A DNA stretch of 64,000 nucleotides from Primulina eburnea. Taxonomy: Eukaryota; Streptophyta; Magnoliopsida; Lamiales; Gesneriaceae. Shown here in pieces: positions 22,654-34,141 of this stretch. A program made the translations under genes and the position numbers. Under the pieces are notes generated by a model. That model ran no database searches, was not told the DNA's origin, and was given only the letters and a program-made list of their open reading frames with translations. The stretch's first letter is position 1. Every line of letters starts with the position of its first letter. Where the stretch lies: contig NC_133117.1 of NCBI RefSeq assembly GCF_022965805.1, positions 11,246,183 to 11,310,182 of the forward strand, read 5' to 3'.

Positions 22654-22665
22654 GCTCTGATACCA
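22654..22665 (-). other. SIRE-2 primer binding site (tRNA-iMet type)
   Basis: TGGTATCAGAGC on the minus strand, two bases from the LTR end at 22668. Confidence 0.9.
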
Positions 22666-22667
22666 CT

Positions 22668-23682
22668 TGTTAGGATCGATTAACGTATCAAGAGTGTTTA
22701 GAAGGGGGGGTTGAATAAACACTCACATTTAAAATTGATCTTTTCGAATTTTGAGTTCAGTTTGGTGACAAACTGATTCTCGGAATCTTGTTGGTCAATG
22801 ACAATCAGTTAAGCTAAAGTAGTTGCTGAAAGTAACTGACTGAAAGATAGAATACAAAACTGAAATGAAATACACAAGGATTTTTTCTGGATGTTCGGAG
22901 ATTTCAATAACTCCTACTTCACCCCTTCTATCTCAAGGATAGGATTTCCACTAAAAGACTTTGATCGAATACAGGATTTGTACTGACCCACTTCAGTTTG
23001 GACTTATCACTACCAAAAACTGAAACTCTTACTATTACAAAATGTTCTCAGTGCCTAACTGATCTTAGCACTATTGAATTTAACGATTATTACAAAGTGC
23101 TAGTGAGCTCAAATTGTAGCCTTGACTGCTAAGAATAAATCAAGTAAGAGTGAGCTAAGATTTTGGCAGAGTAACAGCAAACTTTGAATGGAGTGATCTT
23201 GTTGTTTTTCTTCAACTGTTCTTCTGTCATATTTATAAGCTTCCCTTCCAACGGTAACTTGAGATATATTTGAATCTTTGTATCTGTTGATTGCCACTTC
23301 ATTATTCTTTGGTAATTGTTTGCATCATTTATTGTAACACGGCGTCTTAATTGCTTTAGCCGAAATGCGTTGTTCTAAGCTGTATTGATTGAAGTGTGGC
23401 GTTTCATATTCAGTTGCAGTCTTCTATGTCTCTTTGTCGGTTGAATGTTCTTTTCCGAGACATGTTTAGTTGAAGGATGCTTAGCTTAAAAGCATACGGC
23501 TGAATGTATTATCTGTCGATTGACGTGTTCCAGATTTGCTGGTGAGGAGAATAACTGAATTGCATTTCAGTTGCGTAGATTAGTTTATTAGATTCAGTTG
23601 CTGAGTTCAGTTTGCTCGATCAGTTGGTTCGTATTTTCAGTTGGTTCATATTTTGTCAAACGCCAGAATTTAGTTTCCAACA
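22668..23682 (-). repeat. SIRE-2 5' LTR
   Basis: 1,015 bp with TGTTGG...TAACA termini on the minus strand. Clearly related to but diverged from the SIRE-1 and SIRE-3 LTRs, and rich in AACTGA/TCAGTT. The flanking bases AACAG (23683-23687) are one arm of the presumed target duplication; the other arm is not in the window. Confidence 0.88.
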
Positions 23683-23689
23683 AACAGGA

Positions 23690-24925
23690 TATGCAGATTA
23701 AAATCAATGAATATTTAGACATTGGCTTGATCAAAGCAAGAATTTCACCATACAGCAGCCCAGGATTCCTGGTAAGAAATCATGGTGAAATAAAAGGAAC
23801 AAACCCCGATTAGTTTTTAATTATCAAGAAATTAATAAGATTCTGGAGTTTGATGGGTATTTTATACCTAGCAGAGAACATCTAATCAGTTGCATACGCA
23901 ATGCAACAATATTCTCTAAATTCAATTCGATTGTAAGTCTGGGTTTTACCAGATTCGGATGCAGGAAGAAAGCAAGAAATTGACATCTTTCTCTACACCA
24001 CAAGGACACTATATTTGGGAAGTACTACCAATGAAATTGGCTAATTCACCCCAGATATTTCAAAGGATAATGGATAATCTATTTAAAGGTTATTTTAAGT
24101 TTATGTTTGTCTATGTTGATGATGTGCTAATTGCATCTTAAAATATGGAGGAACATATAAAACATTTAGAGATTTTCTCTAATGTTTGCAAAAAAAAGGA
24201 CTTGTTTTATCAGAAAAAAAGCAGTCATTGCTACAAAAAGATCAAATTTCTAGGAATAGAAATCGATGAGTCTGGAATAATTTTGCAAGATCATATAGTA
24301 GAAAAAAGTGAAATTTTTTCCAAACGAACTAAAAGAAAAGAAACAACTTCAAAGTTTTCTAGGAGTTGTTAATTTTGTTGGGATGCTCATTAAAAACCTA
24401 GCAAAACACAGAAAAGTGTTCAGTCCATTATTGAAAAAAGACGCGGAATTTATATGGACAAAAGAACACAGACATGGACTTAGTCAACTAAAGGAGATTT
24501 GTAAAAATCTTCCAAAAATGGTTATTCCTCAAGTTGAAGATGATCTAATATTATATACGGATGCCAGTGATCATTGGTGGGTGGTAGTTTTAACCAAGGT
24601 CACACCAGAAGAAGAACAGCCATATTGATATTGCAGTGGACTATTCTCAGACGCATAAGCCATAAGATGGCATATGAACGAAAAGGAATTCTATGCAGAT
24701 AAAAAAACTTTTGAAAAATGACCATTATTTTTACTCGCAAATAAATTAACTTTAAAAGTTTATAATACACATGTGAAAGCTTTCTTAAGGAATAGAATTG
24801 AGTCTAAACATGAGAAGGCCAGATTATTACGATGGCAATCACTATGTCAGAATTATGTTTTTGATATTGTTATAATTAAATCTCATGAAAATATTCTTGC
24901 AGATTTTTTAACAAGAGATGGACCA
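23690..24925 (+). pseudogene. Pararetrovirus reverse transcriptase-RNase H, broken
   Basis: Fragments in several frames give a caulimovirid-type RT: an N-terminal segment with YSSPGFLVRNH (about 23750), a finger/palm segment with FSTPQGHYIWEVLPMKLAN (about 23990), and the catalytic region with FVYVDDVLIAS (about 24110-24140). A connection segment follows (FLGVVNFVGMLIKNLAKH, about 24360). RNase H begins with LYTDASDHWW (about 24555) and ends near 24925 with DFLTRDG. Gag, protease and movement-protein sequence are absent. At least five stops or frameshifts. The sequence is intact enough to identify the family but cannot encode a working enzyme. Confidence 0.8.
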
Positions 24926-24969
24926 TGGTGATATCGATGTCATCATCAACATGCAGAGGCATTTGAGGT

Positions 24970-26047
24970 AACACCTTGAAATGCTTTGAACCGAGTTTAA
25001 CAAGTTGGTCTTAAATGCAGAAGTTGCAGGAAGACTACAATAAGCCGATAAAAGAATTGTCTCTGATCGAATCACAGGATGTTTACAGGCTTATACTCAG
25101 TTATGGTTTGTAATGCAAAGGCTTATCCTCCAAGGCATTGAGAAGCCATTGGTTTCCCAAATGGAGAGTTTTCGAGTACAAGACTCTATACCTGGAGCAG
25201 GGGATTCAAATACCCTTAACACAAATGTTAAGTCGGGATCAACTCTAGATGAGTCGGCTGAAACAAAGATTGAGACTTTAGATCCATATCTCAAGTCCTC
25301 AAGTCAACCCTTCATCTCGGGGATTGAAGAGTGAAAGATCAACCTTACACCTACTACTGACATGGAAAAATCTAAGGTTGATACTAATGAAACTACAATT
25401 TCTCCATTACAGGTGTACCAACAAAATTGGGAGAAATTGAAAACCAGAGTATGCATTAACCCAGCTACTATCAGGATTGATGTTGCAGGAAAATATCCTA
25501 GGGTATGGATGAAACCAAATTCACATCCAAAGGAGGTCAAAGCTTGGCATGAATTTGGAGCTCTTGCCTCAGTTTTTACCACATCACCGAGCTTCCCAAA
25601 ATTTCAGGTCTACCAAAATGGATCCAGGAAGCTGTTCATGAAACTTGAGCAAATAACGATTATTTGTCCAGAGGAGATATTCAGGAGCTATATTTTTTCA
25701 GTACAACACCAAAACCAGCAGGGAAAGGCTTTCACGAAGCCTTTCATTTTATCAAGTTAAGGAGGCCAGATAAAAATGTTCAAAAATTTATCAAGGATCC
25801 TCTGTCAGAAGAAACATCCCTTGTTGCTTCAATTACTGAAGACGATATTTCTACCAGAAGAGCATGGGTTTTATTGGCGTGTCTTACTAAGATGGACAAA
25901 GTCAAGTTTCCGTTCAAATTTTATCATAATATGGTAAACGGATCATTCTTGTTAAATACTATGACAGAAAAATCCACAAGTTTTGCAAAAGATCTATTCG
26001 AAAAGAAAAAAAGATCTTGTAAGGAATATAAAGCTTCCGGGGAGTAA
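24970..26047 (+). pseudogene. Pararetrovirus downstream gene, possibly transactivator/viroplasmin-like, broken
   Basis: Follows the RT gene by a few dozen bases and precedes the promoter, the position of the inclusion-body transactivator gene in caulimovirus-like genomes. Readable blocks: 25113-25334, 25362-25660 (EVKAWHEFGALASVFTTS) and 25664-26047 (FHFIKLRRPDKNVQKF). They lie in at least two frames, so one or more frameshifts separate them. The Trp-His/Tyr-Glu-Phe-Gly-Ala-Leu block followed by a Thr-Thr-Ser turn is what suggests that family. The assignment is an inference; a lineage-specific second ORF is the alternative. Confidence 0.5.
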
Positions 26048-26391
26048 AAAAACTCGTCGGAAATTCTGTAACATGGCACATATGGGAAGATGGTCGGAGA
26101 ATATCTATCCAGAGTGCCCAAATCAAAGGGAGACAGAATTTGACAAGTGTTTCAGACCCCGGTCAGATAGAAAGCATCAGGCAGAAACAAGTGGTGAATG
26201 ACCACAACCACGTTTTCTTCGGGAACATCAAAATTTTAAGATTCCTCGACAAAAATAAGTGGACATGTGAATCGAATCAATCTTCCTTGGAGATAACAAA
26301 AGAAAAAGATTCCCCGACAAAAGATAGTAGGCATGTGACTCACCCATTAAATGACCAAGGAAAATTGGACCCAATTACAACTATAAATAGA

Positions 26392-26399
26392 GTGGATGG
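26392..26399 (+). promoter_or_regulatory. TATA box of the pararetrovirus, probable pregenomic RNA promoter
   Basis: TATAAATA in CTATAAATAGAG, between the downstream gene and a short ORF, with a poly(A) signal 550 bp further on. The layout matches a pararetroviral pregenomic promoter. Confidence 0.55.
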
Positions 26400-26444
26400 G
26401 AACAAATAAAAATACACAAGAACAAAGACGAAACCTAAAGAAAA

Positions 26445-26774
26445 ATGTATTATACATATTTAAAGGTTTCTAAAAGACGCATCAAGAGAATAAGAAAGCA
26501 CCTGGAAAATACTAAAGATCTCTACAAACTGTTGAAAGAAGAAGGGAACGAGATCTCAGCTGATATAATACAAACAAATATCTATTGGTTATGCCAGGAG
26601 ATAAAGTCAGAAGAACGTGTCGTTTCTAGATTAATAATCTACGAAGAAGACAATTTGATTGGAGGAACCATTCAACCACTCAACCAGCTAGGGCCAACCA
26701 CAGCTGGAAGGCATCATATTATAGAAAGAGTTTTAAGTCTGAAATACAAATCCGCAAAGGACTTCTATAAATAA
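26445..26774 (+). CDS. Short ORF in the pararetrovirus leader region, 109 aa, unknown
   Basis: Starts 46 bp after the TATA box. Basic N-terminus (YLKVSKRRIKRIRKHL), then a helical Glu/Lys-rich middle. Not recognised. It could be a leader ORF of the virus or part of a terminal gene; the open frame may be chance. Confidence 0.35.
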   Translation: MYYTYLKVSKRRIKRIRKHLENTKDLYKLLKEEGNEISADIIQTNIYWLCQEIKSEERVVSRLIIYEEDNLIGGTIQPLNQLGPTTAGRHHIIERVLSLKYKSAKDFYK

Positions 26775-26946
26775 TCAGGCAGAAGGAAGATGAAGACATA
26801 ACTCAACCTCTTTGTTTTTCTTCAAAATATTTGTAATATGTTCTCTCTCAAGTTTATGTGTTCTATAAGTTCAGCTACGATTAGTAGCTAAACAAGTTTC
26901 TCCTCCTCTACAGGAGGTTACTATGTAATAATATTTTGTATGTTTG

Positions 26947-26952
26947 AATAAA
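26947..26952 (+). terminator. Pararetrovirus poly(A) signal
   Basis: AATAAA in GAATAAAAGAACC, downstream of a T-rich stretch, about 550 bp after the TATA box. Confidence 0.45.
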
Positions 26953-27239
26953 AGAACCAAGCCTTTTTCCCCTCTCATCTATTAGTTTCAAATTAAACTA
27001 TTTTACTATACACCCTGAGGTAGGAAACGAAACAGGGTTGTGCTAGGTGCTGTTGAAGGAATATACGTCAGGAACCATCTGTTGCGACTGTGTGGTTAGG
27101 CTGTGAAGAGCAGTCTGTAAAACCCGGTGGATATAATCCAGCGGCATTCAGGTCAAAGAGGTAAATAGTTCAATTTATTATACGGAAGCATGATGGGCTA
27201 TTTATATAAAAAAAAATCAATCATTTGAAAATGGTATAT

Positions 27240-28729
27240 TGACCGACTGTTTTCGGTTGAGATTAATTCTAGCAAGCGGACTAGGTCAAGTTATAGTAAA
27301 TGGACGAACAGTCCAAGTATCGATCCCACAGAGACTATTATTTAAATACTAAGATTTAGATTATTCGATTTAACCTAGGCAACGATAATAAGTGATTTGG
27401 AGATTATTTAAACTAATTTATGCTTAATTAATGATTAAAATCAAATTGACAGAAAAGCTTGGAACTTGGGGGTTTTCAAATTTAAATAAAATGACCGGGA
27501 ACACACGCCGGTAACAAACTCTGATTATTATCATGCACTGGAATTATTTAACTACAGATTATTCGAAGTCACGATGCAATCCTCTAATTTAATTATAAAC
27601 CTATTTCTAGAATTTATAATCCTATTTTCATTTAATAGTCCAATTATTTCTAATTGAATTTAATTAAACAAAAACGCATTTATCAACGATAAATTTACAG
27701 CTGTCGCCTAAAATCGCACACTGAAACCGAATACTATTTCTATTCGGTTTAACCGTGTGTTGATTAATATTTTTGAAACTAAATTCAATCTATTCCCTTT
27801 CGAGTCAAGATCGAACAACAAACATGCAAATAATTGACCAGATTAAAAGCACGAAAATTACGCAAACATTAATCAATAACATAGAAAATTTTTTTAAATC
27901 AAACAATCCAACAAATAAACAAAAATCAATCGTTTGTCCCTATCGTGGTCCCGATCACAAGAGAAAATTACTCCATAAATTCAACACAAAAATCAAATTT
28001 AATATTCGAATTCATGACTGAAAATAAGAAAACGAAAGAGAAGAGAAAATATCAGTGATGGCGCGCGGTTTTTGCGTGAGAAGTGCACGAATTTCTCTCG
28101 TTTTTCCCAAGCCGTCGCGCCGCCTTCAAAGATGCGAAAGTTCTCCCCTTTTCGGCTGCTCAGTTCTCGATCTCCAAAAGTCCCCCATTATCTCCTATTT
28201 TCTTCTTTTTATTCCTTCAAATCTCCATAAATCTGCGCAAAATTTTGGATCTGATATCACGTACACGGACCCCGTGCATGCATCAGGGAAAGGGTCCGTG
28301 TAGACTCTGGCCAACGTTTCTTCCAGAATACTGGACACGGACCCCGTGTCGAGGTCTGTCTCGGGGTCCGTGTACACTCTGGATTTTCCTTCTCTCGAGG
28401 ATAGCTGACACGGATCCCGGGTACAGGTCCGGAAAGGGGTCCGTGTAGACTCTGTAATTGTCTTCCATCGGCTTCTGATGTACGGACCCTTACACGGGGT
28501 CCGTGTATGGGTCCGAGTATTCTTCTTTTGCTATTTTTCCAGGTATATCTGACATGGCATTGCGAAGCTTGACTTTTCTTTCATTTCTTTGGCTTTCATC
28601 CAATTTTTGTCAAACCTGCAAATAGCCATAATTAAACGAAATAAGCGCGAAACTCGGAATAAAAACGCCAGATAAGCACGAATACGACAAAATAAAATCC
28701 CTAAAATGCTATATAATTCGTGCTTATCA
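27240..28729 (-). repeat. Athila 3' LTR
   Basis: 1,490 bp, TGATAAGC...GGTCA on the minus strand. It matches 58517-60018 with scattered substitutions and small indels. Contains four hairpin units at a 72-73 bp period (28264-28505). Confidence 0.92.
28264..28505. repeat. Four CACGGACCCC...GGGGTCCGTG hairpin units in the Athila LTR
   Basis: Left arms start at 28264, 28336, 28409 and 28481; right arms end at 28300, 28372, 28445 and 28505. Each unit can fold into a stem of about 9-10 bp. Three of the four are followed by TAGACTCTG or TACACTCTG. The copy in the other LTR is 59556-59797. Confidence 0.85.
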
Positions 28730-30400
28730 ACTCCCCCACACTTAACCTTTGTTCGTCCTCGAACAAATCAGACAAAAATAAAGATGATAAATATCTCAGA
28801 TTCAGAACTCAAGTACCACAATCAAAACTTCTCCATTTGTCAAACTCTTTCTCCCCCGATCAAAAGATCACGCTTTGCATATCACAAGATTTGTTTTCGT
28901 CGCAATTCAAGATTCAAACATTTACCCAGTAAGGATCAACAGAACAAGATGTGTGTAGTGTGCAGGTCAGGCTCGTACTCATCACCAGCTACTTGGTTAC
29001 AGGATCACTTTTTTTTTTTGTTTTTCAAACGCCCCCATATGCTTACCTTTCATACCCCTCTCTACTAAATGTTGAACGACGATGACTTGGTTAATAGGTC
29101 TTTCAAGCTTATAACGTAAGGCCAAGGTTCACGGCTACAATAAAAGATATGGGAATCAAAAGTGAGAGAAAATAAAAATTATTCCTGTAGCACATTCATT
29201 CAACTTTTGACTCATCACCAATTACCGTATTTTCATCATTTTCAGAGCTCTATCGTCTCCTTTCTTCCTCACCACCAACTTTCACCCACAGATTTTTCGG
29301 GTGTTTTTAATATTATACACTTTCCTCCTTTTTCTTTCCTTTTCTCTTTTTTTTTTCATGAATAAGGATTCATCAACTCCTTCACACATATTTCTCCAAT
29401 CATTGGGGTATTTCAAACATTTCAATGTGTACAGGAGGTTTATTTCTCTCACATGTAGGTAGGAGAAAGTGTATAGGCTAAAATTCAGGTAGTTGACGTG
29501 GGACATTGAATAAATTACGAATGGGGGCTAATTGTGTGTCATCGACACACACCGTTCGAATTTTTTATAGGCTCAAAAAGGGTTACTAGAGACAATAAAT
29601 GATGTATCGGTTAGGCTTGAAAGGCTCAAACGGTCCAAAGATTGCCTAAATCCTTCCTAAATCACCATCGTTCGTATTTTCGCTTCGAGGGCTAATCAGA
29701 CAAGTTCTAGGGATCATTGTTCGATTTTTTTTTAAAAAAAAATAACATAAGTTCACATTTCACCAATTCACTATCAATGAGTAAAAGTTCGACCACGTGC
29801 ATTGAATGAAATGTTGATACAGAACTGGTTCATGTTTGACTCTCTCCTTGAAACTACGACTCCACTCATTCAATACTAGGCATTAACCTATTTCCCGGGT
29901 GATCCAAAATCTAACAAATTAATTCGCTTATTACGTGAAACAAGAGTTCTTTGTCTAAAAATAGTTCCATCTTACGTGAAAAGTGATGTTAAGTGTTGTG
30001 CAACGATGTGTAACAAAACTGACCCACCCCCACACTTTGAAATCGACACTGCACTCAGTGTAAAACGATATAACATGAACTATCAAGAATGTTAAAGCAA
30101 AAACAGTTCCCTGGTGAAATGTCGAGTACGTGGTGGAAATGAGGTAGAAATCAGCAAATCCTGAAATGAATGACATCGAATGCACCAAGAACCGTAAAAC
30201 GGAATAGACAAAACACGCAAGCACTCAAACCAAAAAATCCAAACTAAAATAATCATCAATAATAAGTATTCCCCTAAGATCCACAACAATGTATGAATGA
30301 AATGTAAGAGAAATAAAAGAGAAAACCGATCAAAGCTCCCACACGTCCTAACAAAATAAAACAAACTACTCATCATCGAATCCCAGCTCCAAGTCCTCTA
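28730..30400 (-). other. Athila 3' non-coding region
   Basis: About 1.7 kb between the env-like ORF and the 3' LTR. It contains the polypurine tract (28742-28730, AGTGTGGGGGAGT on the minus strand) and the GTTCGAGGACGAAC motif at 28751-28764. I found no credible coding region; homopolymer T runs occur near 29010 and 29350. Confidence 0.7.
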
Positions 30401-30406
30401 AGTCAT

Positions 30407-31206
30407 CTAGTGCGGATCTGTCCCAGGGTGGTGCATAGGCATCGGGGGACTATTGCTCGATTCGAGCCAAGCGGGTGCGAATGTCGTCCATGCAATCAAG
30501 TAATGACGAGTAAAACTGACGTCTGACTCGCGAGGTGCGTTGTCTAGGGGGTATACCAGCTTGAGGGCCAGCTCGGGCATCCAATGCCGCTTCTTCCTCC
30601 ACACGATCTTCCCAGGCTCGGTCATCGAGTGTGGGTGGAGGCACCGGCGGGTCACGAGGATGAGGAGTGATATGGCGACTCCCAGAGTTCCTATACCAAG
30701 CACTCTGTCTGAAAATGCAATACATCCCATGCATGACCTGAGGTGACAGCATCTGAGTGGTGGTCGGGAGGAAAGAGGTCTCACCCGTGAAATCGACACC
30801 ATGGGCCGCCAAAATACGAGAAATGATGATCGAGAAAGGGGCGAATGGTTTCTTATTCTTCGTGGGATCCACATGGGCGACGGAGCGCATATGAGAAATG
30901 ATGATAGATGCCACCGGGATTGCAGGAATCGCCCCTAAGCCATTCATCATCTTATCTATGATGTAAAGGTCCATATGACGCACCTCGTTGTTACCGGCCT
31001 TCCGCGGGATAATGTTCGCTCCCGTGAAGTAACAAATCAAGCGATCAAGTAGCGGGAGGGATGTCGGGAGGACACTGGAGCGGGAGCCGGTAGGAGATGT
31101 ATGGTACTGGAGACAGCTAGAGGCGGCGGCAAGTGGTCGGTGTGAGTGATGACGGCGGCAGGGAAATCGATTTTGGGGATTTAGGGATTTTGGAAAGGGA
31201 CATCGT
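30407..31206 (-). pseudogene. Athila env-like ORF, broken
   Basis: Position and sequence match the ORF between pol and the 3' LTR in Athila-type elements. A start at MSLSKIPKSPK (about 31206) soon meets a stop. The main block (31040-30450) contains NEVRHMDLYIIDKMMNG and FAPFSIIISRILAAHGV, typical of the plant transposon-associated helical domain. A Pro/Arg-rich stretch and a short heptad-like C-terminus (LLDCMDDIRTRLARIEQ) follow. I see no clear membrane anchor, so an envelope role is doubtful. Non-functional because of early stops. Confidence 0.65.
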
Positions 31207-31209
31207 GAT

Positions 31210-31714
31210 TTTATTCTGAGAATTGCCCGAAATTTGGAGGTACGGACCCCGTATAGGGGTCCGTATTGGCTCAGGAGGTTGGCAATTATGACATGGAAGG
31301 CACGGACCCCGTGTAGGGGTCTGTGTACGGGTCCGGCTATACTCGGGAAAATGGAAATTGTGAAGAACCAAATATATATGCAAAGCCAGAAATGTACAAT
31401 TCTATAAAACTATACATCAAAATTGAAACTCAATCAAGCACACCAGATGCAAGAATTGTACAGAAACTTCCCTGGTCTATTTGACGTTCTGAAATCGCTC
31501 GTCCTGATAGATTCCCGCACACTTGAGAAATCCCACTACCAGTGAATAAATTACCTGCACCACCATTCACTGAGATTAACTCACGAGAAATGCATAAAAA
31601 CAAAAGAAAGAAAACAAAAATAAATGAAGGAAGAAAAGAAAATAATCTAAACACTGGGTTGTCTCCCAGCAAGCGCTAAATTTAGAGTCGATAGCCTGAC
31701 TGTACTCCCTTGAT
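31210..31714 (-). other. Athila pol to env-like spacer
   Basis: About 500 bp after the integrase stop. Apart from the two hairpins (31241-31325), and possibly a leader for the env-like ORF, I see nothing in it. Short open frames here look like chance. Confidence 0.5.
31241..31325. repeat. Two internal hairpins matching the Athila LTR motif
   Basis: At 31241-31265, TACGGACCCC and GGGGTCCGTA form a perfect 10-bp stem with a 5-nt loop. At 31301-31325, CACGGACCCC and GGGGTCTGTG form a stem with one mismatch. Both lie just upstream of the env-like start at 31206. The arms are the same motif as in the LTR array. Confidence 0.85.
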
Positions 31715-33150
31715 TCAGTTTGGATCCTGCAGATCCACTGTGGTCGGCTCATCGGGTATGGCACCACCATGATAAACCTTCAGCCTATGCCTATTTACTT
31801 TGAAAGCTCCAGTTGCTGCACTAGTGATCTCCACTGTCCCGTAGGGGAAAAACTGTGTGATTGTGTATGGTCCTGACCACCGTGAACGCAACTTACCTGG
31901 CATCAATTTCAGTCGAGAATTATATAACAGGACCAGTTGTCCCACCACAAATTCTCGATGGACGATGTTTTGATCATGGCAATGTTTGGTTTTTTCCTTG
32001 TAGAGTTTGGCATTCTCATACGCATCCAACCTAAACTCATCTAGTTCATTCAGCTGCAGCACTCTCTCGTCACCTGTGGCTTTAGCATCAAAATTTAAAA
32101 ATTTAGTAGCCCAATAAGCCTTATGTTCAAGTTCAACAGGTAGATGACACGACTTCCCATACAATAGTCTAAACGGGGACATGCCAATGGGGGTCTTAAA
32201 AGCAGTGTGGTAAGTCCAAAGTGCATCGTCAAGTTTTCTAGACCATTCTTTCCTTGAAGCACCGACAGTCTTCTCAAGAATGCGTTTAAGTTCTCTGTTC
32301 GAAACCTCAACTTGGCCACTAGTTTGGGGATGGTAAGGTGTGGCCACCTTATGTCGGACCCCATACTTAGCCAACAGACTGTCAAATTGACTATTACAAA
32401 TGTGAGTAGCCCCATCGCTAATAATGGCTCTAGGCGTGCCAAAACGTGAGAAAATATTTTTCATGAGAAATTGAACGACTACCCTAAAATCATTAGTTTT
32501 GCATGCGAGTGCCTCAACCCATTTAGAAACGTAGTCTACAGCCACAAAAATATAATTGTTCCCAAAAGAAACTGGGAACGGCCCCATGAAATCTATACCC
32601 CAAACATCAAAATCTCACACACAAAAATGTTATTAAGAGGCAATTGATGTCGTCTAGAGATATTACCTGTGTGCTGACAATTTGAACATTTTGTAACATA
32701 TTCATGCGCATCCTTAAATAGTGTAGGCCAATAAAAACAAGACTGGAGGACTTTGGACGCAGTTCTAGTTGCCCCAAAATGGCCTCCAGCCGGACCAGTA
32801 TGACAATGAAACAAAATTTCGCTTACCTCTTCTTGGGGGATACATCTCCAGATTATACCGTCTGCACATATTCTGAACAAATAAGGGTCCTCCCACAAAT
32901 AAAATTTCAAATCTGAGAAAAACTTCTTCTTTTGCTGATAGGTGAAATGGGGAGGGATGAATTTACTTGATAGATAATTAAAAAAATCGGCATACCATGG
33001 TAAACTATTGATTTCAAAGAGTTGTTCATCCGGGAAATCATCGCAAATAAAGTCATTACCTTGAGTAGGATTCTCCAGACGCGAAAGATGGTCTGCAACT
33101 TGATTCTCTGTCCCTTTCCTATCGATTATCTCCAGGTCGAATTCCTGCAA
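31715..33150 (-). pseudogene. Athila integrase (and RNase H end), two frames
   Basis: The upstream block (33150-32593) holds the RNase H end ([16 protein letters not shown]) and the integrase HHCC finger ([20 protein letters not shown]). A frameshift near 32590 leads to the second block (32587-31715). It carries the catalytic core ([46 protein letters not shown]) and the C-terminal domain ([17 protein letters not shown]). The D-D-E residues appear present. Apart from the one frameshift the integrase is well preserved. Confidence 0.85.
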
Positions 33151-34141
33151 AAGAAGAATCCAACGAATTAGCCTTGGTTTTGCATCTTCTTAGCGATCAA
33201 ATATTTCAAGGCTGAATGATCGGTATGCACTACAACTTTGCTCCCTATCAAATATGATCTGAACTTATCCATGGCAAAAACCACAGCAAGAAGCTCCTTC
33301 TCTGTAGTGGCATAGTTCAGTTGGGTGTCATACTAGATTAGTAGATGACATGAATGCATTTATCCCTCTTTTGACCCAACACTGCTCCTAGAGCTGTGTC
33401 ACTTGCGTCACACATCACTCAAATGGCGACCCCTAGTCAGGTGCTATCATCACAGGTGCAGTGATCAACTTCGCCTTCAAAATCTGAAATTCCTGCACAC
33501 ACTCATCAGAAAAGTCAAAGCGCACATCTTTTATCAGCAAATTGGTCAGGGGCTTAGCAATGCAAGAAAAATATTTTATGAAGCGCCTATAGAACCCTGC
33601 ATGTCCTAGAAAACTACGCACTCCTCTGATGTTCGTTGGGGCTGGGAGTTTTTCTATTACTTCAATTTTTGCCTTATCGACTTCAATCCCAGTTTCAGAA
33701 ATTTTGTGCCCCAACACTATTCCCTCTCTCACCATGAAATGACATTTTTCCCAATTTAAGACAAGATTTGACTCCTCACATCTCTCTAAGACCTTAGAAA
33801 AATTAATCAAACAAGTATCAAATGAGGATCCAAAGACAGAAAAGTCATCCATGAATATTTCTATAAAATCCTCAATCATATCATGAAAAATCGCCATCAT
33901 GCAGCGTTGGAAAGTTGCCGGTGCATTACATAGACCGAATGGCATTCGTTTATATGCAAATGTCCCGAAAGGACATGTAAAAGTGGTTTTCTCCTGATCT
34001 TCAGGGTCAATAGGAATTTGCATATAACCCGAATAACCATCCAGAAAACAGTAAAAAGAGTGTCCAGCTAACCTTTCCAACATTTGATAAATAAAGGGGA
34101 GGGGAAAATGGTTTTACGGGTGGCGTCATTAAGTTTTCTAT
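33151..34141 (-). pseudogene. Athila reverse transcriptase and RNase H, broken
   Basis: The RT palm is readable at 34083-33433 (FLDGYSGYMQIPIDPED, CPFGTFAYKRMPFGLCN, catalytic FMDDFSVFG). A 1-nt deletion after NDATRK separates it from the upstream finger region, which stays in frame with gag-protease (ending at 34068). RNase H (33430-33151, with YATTEKELLAVVFA) is broken by several stops and frame changes. Confidence 0.85.

Larger units (their letters stand above)
14279..23682 (-). mobile_element. SIRE-2: Ty1/copia SIRE-type retrotransposon, decayed, 3' part missing
   Basis: Minus-strand element: 5' LTR 23682-22668, primer site, gag, pol, two opposite-strand small ORFs and the start of the long downstream ORF, which breaks off at 14279 against the SIRE-1 LTR. 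The rest of that ORF and the 3' LTR should lie left of the window if SIRE-1 is a nested insertion. The 5' LTR abuts pararetrovirus sequence at 23683, so SIRE-2 inserted into that relic. It carries many stops and frameshifts and is the most decayed of the three SIRE copies. Confidence 0.85.
23683..27239 (+). mobile_element. Endogenous pararetrovirus (Caulimoviridae) relic
   Basis: Plus-strand relic with the order RT/RNase H, a second gene, a TATA-type promoter, a short leader ORF and a poly(A) signal. This is the order expected around the junction of a caulimovirus-like genome. There are no LTRs. It is heavily mutated, and its 5' part is cut off by SIRE-2. Its right limit is uncertain: 27000-27239 has no recognisable gene, and the Athila element then interrupts the locus. 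Genus not determined. Confidence 0.7.

Noticed and set aside
28706..29365. Short plus-strand ORFs in the Athila 3' region
   Set aside because: Ser/Phe/His-rich low-complexity translations of a T/C-rich non-coding region, antisense to the element, with no counterpart elsewhere in the window.
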